64,000 bases of DNA from Spirosoma utsteinense (lineage in GTDB: Bacteria; Bacteroidota; Bacteroidia; Cytophagales; Spirosomataceae), in NCBI RefSeq assembly GCF_014282275.1, contig NZ_VFIA01000006.1:62001-126000 (forward strand). Reading direction: 5' to 3'. The notes beneath the pieces were generated by a model that saw only the letters and a list, made by a program, of their open reading frames with translations, had not been told where the DNA came from and made no database searches. The translations under genes were made by a program, and so were the position numbers. This document shows, piece by piece, positions 57,881 through 64,000 of the stretch (position 1 is the first letter of the stretch; each line of letters starts with the position of its first letter).

Positions 57881-60481
57881 CTACTCTCCTTTAAGCCGCT
57901 TTAGCATTTCTTCCAGCGTTTGCAAATCAGAAACGAGGACATCACGGGCTTTACTCCCCTCAAATTGTCCAACAATCTTGGCTGCTTCCAATTGGTCGAC
58001 CAGACGACCGGCGCGGTTGTAGCCCAGTTTGAGTTTGCGTTGAATAAGCGAGGTACTGCCCTGCTGGTGAATGACAATAAGTCGGGCGGCTTCGTCGAAC
58101 ATAGGGTCGCGGTTGTCCAGGTCCACGTCCTTTTCGTCGGTTTGCCCCCCCTCATCGCCCAGAAATTCCGGTAGCGCGTATGCATCGTCGTAACCACGCT
58201 GATTGCCAACAAATTCGCAGAGGTCTTCGATTTCGTTGGTATCGACAAACGGGCACTGTAGCCGGATAATGTCGGAGTTTGACGATAAAAGCATATCGCC
58301 CATACCGACCAGCTGCTCGGCACCACCTGTGTCCAGAATGGTTCGGGAGTCGATTTTGGAGGTCACTTTAAACGACAGACGTGCGGGGAAGTTAGCTTTG
58401 ATCAAACCCGTAATTACGTTGACCGAGGGACGCTGGGTAGCCACAACCAGGTGAATTCCAATAGCCCGGGCCAGCTGGGCTAACCGGGCAATAGGCTGCT
58501 CAACTTCCTTGCCGGCGGTCATCATCAGATCGGCTAACTCATCGATAATCAGGACGATGTAAGGCAGGAAACGGTGACCCTTTTCGGGATTAAGCCGCCG
58601 TTTTACGAATTTGGCGTTGTATTCTTTCAGGTTGCGGCAACCGCCATCCTTGAGCAGATTGTACCGGTTGTCCATCTCGATACAAAGCGAATTGAGGGTA
58701 TTGACAACTTTCTTGGTATCGGTAATGATGGGTTCTTCGGCATCGGGTAATTTGGCCAGAAAGTGACGCTCCAGTTTGTTGAACAGGGTAAGCTCCACTT
58801 TCTTCGGGTCGACCAGCACGAGTTTTAGCTGCGACGGGTGTTTCTTGTAAATCAGCGACGTCAGCAATACATTGAGACCAACCGATTTTCCCTGTCCTGT
58901 AGCACCGGCCATGAGCAGGTGAGGCATCTTGGCCAGATCGGCCACATAGATTTCGTTCGAGATGGTTTTACCCAGCACGATTGGCAGATCGAACTTACTG
59001 GAGCTAAACACGTCGCTCGTGATCATCGAACGCATGGAGACCATTTCACGGTTCTTGTTCGGTACCTCAATTCCGATAGTACCCATGCCCGGCATCGGCG
59101 CAATAATCCGAATGCCCAGGGCCGATAAGCTCAAAGCAATATCGTCTTCAAGGCTCTTGATTTTAGAGATACGAACGCCTTTTGCGGGTATGATCTCGTA
59201 TAGCGTAACAGTCGGTCCGATCGATGCCTGGATGGAGTCGATCTCGATACCGAAATTCCGCAGCGTATTTTCAATTTTGATTTTGTTCGCCGTCAGTTCA
59301 TCGTCCGACACCTGCGCTTTGCGGTTGTTCTGATACTCGGTCAGCAGGTCGTTGGTGGGATACTGGTACTGCGGTAGGTCGAGGGTGGGGTCGTACAGGC
59401 CATGCCGGGCCACCAGATCATCTTCTTCGAAGGGGTCCGGTTCAAAGGTAGGAGCGGGTGTGGCGCTGAGTTCAGGTGATTCTTCGTCCAGATCGTCAGT
59501 GACTACATCGCGATTTTTAATAGTAAGCGTTACACCGGTCGACTGGGCAATTACGGCAGGGACGGTGGGTGGCAAGGGCTCATCGATGGCGTCCTGTTTC
59601 TCCTCAATTAGGGCCGGAACCGGTGGGGGTATGACCGCATTATAGCCATTGGAGGCCATAGCCGGTTGGGCTACCGTTTCCGCAGAGAGGTCATCTTCCT
59701 CATCCTCCTCGTTCTGTTCGCCCTCCTCGTAGGTCTGTAAGGTATCATCCCGAAGCGGGGCGGTCCGGATTCGGTCAGGCCGTGAAATCGTCGGCAGCTT
59801 CAGGGTGCGCACGTTGAAGTAGTAGACGACAAAAGCAAAAAGCATAAACCCGATAAGGGCCAGATTACCCCAGCCGAACAGGCTATAAAGAGCCACGTTG
59901 ACCTCGTAGCCGATACCCCCGCACCAAAGGCTTGAGGTTTCGGCTGAATTGGACACCAGTACGATGTAGCCAAGCAGGAGGCTAACCCAGACCGCTACAA
60001 ACAGCAACGTGGCTGTTGCCCGGCTCAGAGGCAGCAGTTCATGCCGGAACGCGAGTTTATAGCCTGCCAGGAAAACGATCACCGGCAGGGCAAGCGCCCC
60101 AATGCCGAACCACCGGAACACAAACACCTGCGCTACCGCAGCGCCAACCAGCCCAAGCCAGTTGCGTACTTCGGTGCCGGACTCGGCCAGTGGCTCCGAC
60201 AGCGCAGACCCAACTACGCTCTGATCGGCTGCGCCGTTGATAAGATAGGACACAAAGGCAACCATCAACCCGATGGCCAGCAGCATGAGCAAAACCCCTA
60301 GTGTGAGCGTGGATCGCTGATCGGTTAACCAGCGATCCAGAGCCGCCCCCCAGTTCAGTGAGGGCGTTCGGATACGTCCCGCCGATGCACCGGAGCGGTT
60401 GGGCCGCGGTGGTCGGTTATCGGTACGTTCGGTAGGTCGGCGGAGGGTATTCTGACGGGGCGATGTCGTTGGTTGGGCCAT
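57881..60481 (-). CDS. ftsK: FtsK/SpoIIIE-type DNA translocase
   Basis: An 866-residue septal DNA pump that clears chromosome ends during division. The ATG of MAQPTTSPRQNTLRRPTERT was chosen. Four to five membrane helices lie between about 75 and 230 (for example LTLGVLLMLLAIGLMVAFVS), then an acidic linker to about 365. The motor domain has Walker A GATGQGKSVGLN (Lys532), Walker B YIVLIIDELADLMM and ATQRPSVNVITGLIKAN. The C-terminal gamma winged helix (IQRKLKLGYNRAGRLVDQLE) reads KOPS-like sites. Complete. lolA lies downstream. Confidence 0.95.
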   Translation of the reverse strand: MAQPTTSPRQNTLRRPTERTDNRPPRPNRSGASAGRIRTPSLNWGAALDRWLTDQRSTLTLGVLLMLLAIGLMVAFVSYLINGAADQSVVGSALSEPLAESGTEVRNWLGLVGAAVAQVFVFRWFGIGALALPVIVFLAGYKLAFRHELLPLSRATATLLFVAVWVSLLLGYIVLVSNSAETSSLWCGGIGYEVNVALYSLFGWGNLALIGFMLFAFVVYYFNVRTLKLPTISRPDRIRTAPLRDDTLQTYEEGEQNEEDEEDDLSAETVAQPAMASNGYNAVIPPPVPALIEEKQDAIDEPLPPTVPAVIAQSTGVTLTIKNRDVVTDDLDEESPELSATPAPTFEPDPFEEDDLVARHGLYDPTLDLPQYQYPTNDLLTEYQNNRKAQVSDDELTANKIKIENTLRNFGIEIDSIQASIGPTVTLYEIIPAKGVRISKIKSLEDDIALSLSALGIRIIAPMPGMGTIGIEVPNKNREMVSMRSMITSDVFSSSKFDLPIVLGKTISNEIYVADLAKMPHLLMAGATGQGKSVGLNVLLTSLIYKKHPSQLKLVLVDPKKVELTLFNKLERHFLAKLPDAEEPIITDTKKVVNTLNSLCIEMDNRYNLLKDGGCRNLKEYNAKFVKRRLNPEKGHRFLPYIVLIIDELADLMMTAGKEVEQPIARLAQLARAIGIHLVVATQRPSVNVITGLIKANFPARLSFKVTSKIDSRTILDTGGAEQLVGMGDMLLSSNSDIIRLQCPFVDTNEIEDLCEFVGNQRGYDDAYALPEFLGDEGGQTDEKDVDLDNRDPMFDEAARLIVIHQQGSTSLIQRKLKLGYNRAGRLVDQLEAAKIVGQFEGSKARDVLVSDLQTLEEMLKRLKGE

Positions 60482-60600
60482 GCGTAAATGTCGGGCTGTA
60501 GCGGCAGTGGTAAATTTCCCATTTTTTAACGAAAAATCGCGCACAACCGCATGGAATTACCATAAACACCAGTATCCGGTCTTTATGGGCCCGAATCGCG

Positions 60601-61677
60601 TCAGGAAGCCGCTGAAAGGGGTAAGGTCACCGGGTGATGGAGCAAGGCCCGGTTGATTTGCCTGGCCAGCCCGGGCCCTTCGTAGATAAAACTGGTATAC
60701 ACCTGGATCAGACTGGCGCCGGCGTTCAGTTTTTCGATAGCGTCAGTGGCCGAGAAGATGCCGCCTACGCCAATAATTGGGAAGGCTCCCCCTGACTTTT
60801 GATGGAGGTAGCGGATGACCTCGGTCGATCGCTCGCGCAGCGGTCGACCGCTAACACCGCCTGCTCCCATCTCCGTTACCACAGCTGCATCGGTTACTAA
60901 TTCCGCACGGCTGATGGTTGTATTCGTAGCAATGACGCCCGCAATACCCGTGTCGGCAACAATGGCAATGATATCGTCTAGCTGCCCATTCGTCAGGTCG
61001 GGAGCTATTTTAAGAAGAATCGGTTTTGGAACGGGACGCTGGCGATTTTCGGTCTGTAGTGCTGTTAGCAAATGGGTGAGGGGCGCCCGCTCCTGTAAAT
61101 CGCGCAGGCCGGGCGTGTTCGGGGAGCTGACGTTGACCACAAAGTAGTCGACCGCGTCGAACAGATCCCGGAAGCCAGCCAGATAGTCGCTTAGCGCATC
61201 ATCATTGGGCGTATCTTTATTTTTTCCAATGTTGCCGCCAATAATTACCCGGCGGCCATCCCGATTACTGGCGAAATGACGCAGCCGTCCAGCGGCTGGC
61301 CCCGCGCCTTTGTTATTGAACCCCATCCGGTTTATGAGTCCGCCATCGGCTTTTAACCGAAACAGGCGCGGGCGGGGGTTGCCAGCCTGCGGGCGGGGGG
61401 TGACGGTTCCAATTTCAACAAATCCAAATCCCAGATCGCTTAGTTCACTGACCAGTTCGGCGTTTTTGTCGAATCCAGCCGCCATGCCGACGGGGTTCGG
61501 GAACGTTAATCCGAAAACGGTTCGTTCGAGCCGCCGGTCGTCGACACCATACCACCTTCGGCTCAGTGCCGACACGCCTGGAATGGTGAAGACAAATTTC
61601 ATGAGCGTTGTAACGACATGGTGGATCGTTTCGGCATCAAATCGAAATAACAGCGGAAGGAGAATACGATTGTACAT
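60601..61677 (-). CDS. pyrD: dihydroorotate dehydrogenase (quinone), class 2
   Basis: A 358-residue flavoenzyme of pyrimidine synthesis bound to the inner membrane. The N-terminal helices ([20 protein letters not shown]) form the quinone-access lid of class 2 enzymes. Motifs: [66 protein letters not shown] (catalytic Ser) and [20 protein letters not shown]. Complete. cysM is upstream on the same strand, separated by a degenerate hairpin. Confidence 0.95.
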   Translation of the reverse strand: MYNRILLPLLFRFDAETIHHVVTTLMKFVFTIPGVSALSRRWYGVDDRRLERTVFGLTFPNPVGMAAGFDKNAELVSELSDLGFGFVEIGTVTPRPQAGNPRPRLFRLKADGGLINRMGFNNKGAGPAAGRLRHFASNRDGRRVIIGGNIGKNKDTPNDDALSDYLAGFRDLFDAVDYFVVNVSSPNTPGLRDLQERAPLTHLLTALQTENRQRPVPKPILLKIAPDLTNGQLDDIIAIVADTGIAGVIATNTTISRAELVTDAAVVTEMGAGGVSGRPLRERSTEVIRYLHQKSGGAFPIIGVGGIFSATDAIEKLNAGASLIQVYTSFIYEGPGLARQINRALLHHPVTLPLSAAS

Positions 61678-61680
61678 GTT

Positions 61681-61744
61681 GTAGCACCGCCCCTCTGGGT
61701 CAGTGAGTGCAAAGATAAGTTGCCGGCCCCGAGGAGTGGCATTA
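61681..61744. repeat. degenerate GTAGTGCCGCCC-type hairpin between pyrD and cysM
   Basis: GTAGCACCGCCCCTCTGGGTC (here 61681-61701) and the region 61721-61745 (CCGGCCCCGAGGAGTGGC) are a decayed version of the element at 24918-24979. The arms no longer pair fully. It lies between pyrD and cysM, both on the minus strand. Confidence 0.55.
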
Positions 61745-61746
61745 CG

Positions 61747-62619
61747 TTACCCGAATAACTCCGATGACAGGTAGCGATCGCCCCGGTCGCAGATGATGCA
61801 AACGATAACGCCGGATTCCAGCTCCTGAGCTAACTTGAGCGCGGCCCAAACCGATCCACCGCTACTCATGCCGGCAAAAACGCCTTCGACGTTGGCCAGT
61901 TTCCGAGTCATATCGGTCGCATTTTCGGCCGAAACGTCGATAATCCGATCTACACGATGAGGTTCAAAAATTTTGGGCAGGTATTCTGCCGGCCATTTGC
62001 GGATACCAGGAATGGAAGAACCCTCTGTGGGCTGGCAACCAACAATCTGAACTGCCGGGTTTTGCTCTTTAAGGTAGCGCGAGGTACCCATGATTGTACC
62101 GGTAGTGCCCATCGACGAGACGAAATGCGTTATTTGCCCGGCCGTGTCACGCCAGATTTCGGGACCGGTTGTGTGATAATGAGACAGGTAATTATCCGGG
62201 TTCTCAAACTGGTTCAGCATCAGGTAACCGCCTTTCTTTACCTGCTCTTCGGCATAATCGCGCGCACTTTCGATGGTTTCGGTCAAGATTACGGTGGCCC
62301 CAAAAGCTTCCATAGTCAATACCCGTTCGCGGGTAGAATTCTCGGGCATGACCAGTTCAATGGCAATATCGTAAAGCCGCGCAATCATTGCCAGCGCGAT
62401 ACCGGTATTCCCACTCGTAGCTTCTATCAGCTTCATTCCGGGCTTTAATTCGCCCCTGGCCAGTGCGCCCTGGATCATGCTGACGGCGGCACGATCTTTG
62501 ACACTGCCGCCAGGATTATTGCCTTCGAGTTTGCCGTAAAGTGTAACGTTGGGATTTGGATTCAGTCGGTTTAATTCAACCAGGGGAGTATTGCCGACCA
62601 GATCAAGCAAAGTTGCCAT
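61747..62619 (-). CDS. cysM: cysteine synthase (CysM type)
   Basis: A 290-residue PLP enzyme that makes cysteine from O-acetylserine and sulfide or thiosulfate. The PLP Lys is in NPGGSVKDRAAVSM, phosphate loop EATSGNTGIALAMIA, and the substrate loop GTTGTIMGTSRYL; PTEGSSIPGIRKWP is a CysM/CysK signature. Smaller than CysK (about 315), as usual for CysM. It differs from the CBS-domain enzyme at 28.9 kb and lacks regulatory domains. Confidence 0.93.
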   Translation of the reverse strand: MATLLDLVGNTPLVELNRLNPNPNVTLYGKLEGNNPGGSVKDRAAVSMIQGALARGELKPGMKLIEATSGNTGIALAMIARLYDIAIELVMPENSTRERVLTMEAFGATVILTETIESARDYAEEQVKKGGYLMLNQFENPDNYLSHYHTTGPEIWRDTAGQITHFVSSMGTTGTIMGTSRYLKEQNPAVQIVGCQPTEGSSIPGIRKWPAEYLPKIFEPHRVDRIIDVSAENATDMTRKLANVEGVFAGMSSGGSVWAALKLAQELESGVIVCIICDRGDRYLSSELFG

Positions 62620-62902
62620 GCGAAAGGAGCTATTCTTGTTTCCTTTTGTGAAGCCTTAGACCGACTAATAAGTTCGTTGGGCTCATTCGTCCTGCGTGGT
62701 TGAATAATTTATGTAGTTTAGGCTGGTAAGTATTTCTACTCAAAAAAAGAATAGTCTACAAATTTGTATACTTTTAAAGGGAAAGCTAATGGCTTGATGC
62801 TGAATTTTTTGTAAACTTGCTCCACTCGCCGTAACAATCTGACCTGTCTCCTAATGCTATTTATACTCAATCTACTTTGTTCGCACCACAAACTCATTCG
62901 AC
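62620..62902. other. divergent intergenic region (cysM / LytTR gene)
   Basis: These 283 AT-rich bases contain no gene that can be supported. On the plus strand TACTTTTA (62769-62776) and TAAACTTG (62812-62819) resemble -7 boxes for the LytTR gene; neither has a good -33 partner. No clear box was found for cysM. Confidence 0.4.
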
Positions 62903-63358
62903 ATGAAAGCAACTCTGTTGACAAAGCCGCTCTCCCATGCGCGCGTTGAACAAATTGCCGGTCAGTTCGCTATGCCCGATTTGTTGCTGCCCTTCTGGGG
63001 CTACCGCAAAAAAATGCCTATGCACCAGATTGTGCGGTTGGAAGGCGAAGGAAACTACACATTGTTTCATTTTGTCGATGGTAGCCAGCTAATGGTATCA
63101 CTAACGTTGAAAAAACTGGAGAGCCGGTTATCGCCGAAAGTCTTTGTTCGGCTTCACAAAAAAAATATCATCAACCTGCTCTATCTTAAAGGGATTCATC
63201 CCGATCGGCAGCAGTTGAGTATCAGTCTCGTCAATGGGGACTACGTAGAGGTGTCGCGCCGGAAAGCCAGCCAATTTATGAAGCAGGTCAAAGGATTTCA
63301 GCAGGAACTGATCGAACTCAGCTTAGCCCAGGCGGTCGGCCAGCCCGGTATTGCCTGA
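62903..63358 (+). CDS. LytTR-family DNA-binding protein without receiver domain
   Basis: A 151-residue protein with a LytTR DNA-binding domain at about 40-140: PMHQIVRLEGEGNYTLFHFV, DGSQLMVSLTLKKLESRLS, KVFVRLHKKNIINLLYLKGI and NGDYVEVSRRKASQFMKQVK. The usual receiver domain is missing; the N-terminal 40 residues are short and not recognised. It may act as a constitutive or ligand-dependent regulator. Start at the ATG of MKATLLTKPLSHARVEQI. The gene ends 10 bases before a perfect palindrome. Confidence 0.9.
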   Translation: MKATLLTKPLSHARVEQIAGQFAMPDLLLPFWGYRKKMPMHQIVRLEGEGNYTLFHFVDGSQLMVSLTLKKLESRLSPKVFVRLHKKNIINLLYLKGIHPDRQQLSISLVNGDYVEVSRRKASQFMKQVKGFQQELIELSLAQAVGQPGIA

Positions 63359-63367
63359 CAGGGTACA

Positions 63368-63435
63368 CCTGAATTCATTGTACAGCAAAACACTGGCTCC
63401 TGGGAGCCAGTGTTTTGCTGTACAATGAATTCAGG
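63368..63435. repeat. perfect 33-bp palindrome overlapping the acyl-CoA ligase stop
   Basis: Arms 63368-63400 and 63403-63435 are exact reverse complements with a 2-nt loop. It lies between convergent genes; the stop codon of the acyl-CoA ligase gene (63431-63433) is inside the right arm. No U tract. Confidence 0.97.
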
Positions 63436-64000
63436 CTGTTTTCTTTTGTTTTTCCAACTCTTCATCCCGTAAGGGACGTCGAAGAATTTTACCGACGTTC
63501 GACTTGGGGAGTTCATCCCGGAACTCGATAAGCCGGGGTACTTTGTAAGGGGTCAGATTTTCCCGGCAGTAGGCCTTGATGGTTTCAGGTGTTAAGGCCG
63601 GATCTTTCCTGACAACGAAAATTTTTACGACCTCCGTCGATTTCGGGTCTGGAACCCCAATGCAGGCTACTTCCAGTACGCCGGGACACTGGGCCACCAC
63701 ATCTTCGATCTCGTTGGGATAGACATTAAAGCCCGACACCAGAATCATATCTTTCTTGCGATCGACAATTTTGAAGAAACCATCTTCACTAACTATACCT
63801 ACGTCGCCGGTTTTGAACCAATCGCCCAGCATTGACGCGGCCGATTCATCGGGGCGGTTGTAATAACCACTGAATACCTGGGGGCCGCGGGCTACAATTT
63901 CGCCCGCTTCGCCAATAGCTGCATCGGTGCCATCCTCGCGAATGATTTTCAGGTCGGTACTAGGCCAGGGGACGCCAATCGTGCCCACGCGTACCGATCC
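63431..64000 (-). CDS. long-chain acyl-CoA ligase, C-terminal part (partial)
   Basis: The 3' part of an AMP-binding enzyme gene that runs out of the window; only about 189 residues are seen. Motifs are [60 protein letters not shown] and the A10 Lys motif [20 protein letters not shown], as in FadD. It activates fatty acids with ATP and CoA at the membrane. The codon at 63988 is a normal internal Val codon, not the start. Confidence 0.93.
   Translation of the reverse strand, partial: GSVRVGTIGVPWPSTDLKIIREDGTDAAIGEAGEIVARGPQVFSGYYNRPDESAASMLGDWFKTGDVGIVSEDGFFKIVDRKKDMILVSGFNVYPNEIEDVVAQCPGVLEVACIGVPDPKSTEVVKIFVVRKDPALTPETIKAYCRENLTPYKVPRLIEFRDELPKSNVGKILRRPLRDEELEKQKKTA

Overview
The window is chromosomal DNA from a member of the Bacteroidota, most like the Cytophagales family Spirosomaceae (Spirosoma-type). 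The evidence is: TAnnTTTG-type -7 promoter elements, weak Shine-Dalgarno signals, a secreted protease with a type IX secretion (T9SS) sorting domain, a RemB/Wzi-like outer-membrane protein, a PASTA-tailed FtsI, KDO and dTDP-sugar genes, a bacilliredoxin, and about 50-55% G+C. The genus is an inference from protein style; no search was run. No rRNA, tRNA, CRISPR array, integrase or insertion sequence was found.

Layout. 0-3 kb: end of rpoC, a DUF3467 gene, rpsL-rpsG, then a convergent OmpA-like lipoprotein. 3.3-5.1 kb: secreted lactonase and DUF1080 (3-keto-glycoside hydrolase-like) genes. 5.1-10 kb (minus): VOC protein, ftsI and ftsL-like pair, M28 peptidase. 10-16 kb: comM-type ATPase, a 1041-residue periplasmic dehydrogenase/HEAT/cytochrome c protein and a hydroxypyruvate-isomerase-like TIM barrel. 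16-17.5 kb: glycogen-binding-like protein and PnuC. 17.6-23.7 kb: Gfo/Idh/MocA oxidoreductase, SDR, ROK kinase and SIS protein, which look like one sugar-processing operon, then small enzymes and a short MetE-like protein. 23.8-27 kb: thioesterase, IscA-type protein, methylmalonyl-CoA epimerase, M1 peptidase. 27.1-28.9 kb: an AT-richer two-gene cassette (AAA ATPase plus Toprim-like protein), the best accessory or defence candidate. 28.9-40.8 kb: cystathionine beta-synthase, rsgA, waaA, ytxJ, folB, divIVA, WD40, Sfp-type transferase, SirB1-like protein, galE-rfbB-rfbA. 41-44 kb: small Cys-tailed protein, 7TM protein, NarX/NarL-like two-component pair. 44-53 kb: SDR, DUF547, Cry-DASH, LemA plus two TPM proteins, gmhA, RemB/Wzi-like protein, upp. 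53-57 kb: a 1275-residue T9SS protease. 57-64 kb: lolA, ftsK, pyrD, cysM, LytTR protein and the 3' part of an acyl-CoA ligase gene.

The most unusual feature is the number of intergenic junctions occupied by long, perfect or near-perfect inverted repeats with arms of 20-74 bp (2060, 8262, 16074, 17477, 20611, 24918, 27067, 30253, 33373, 35806, 36516, 44142, 48227, 63368). They lie between convergent, tandem and even divergent genes, mostly lack a U tract, and sometimes contain the stop codons of the flanking genes. Two of them (30.3 and 33.4 kb) share a 31-nt segment in opposite orientation. They look like a fast-evolving class of structured intergenic DNA or RNA rather than ordinary terminators, a few of which are also present for comparison.
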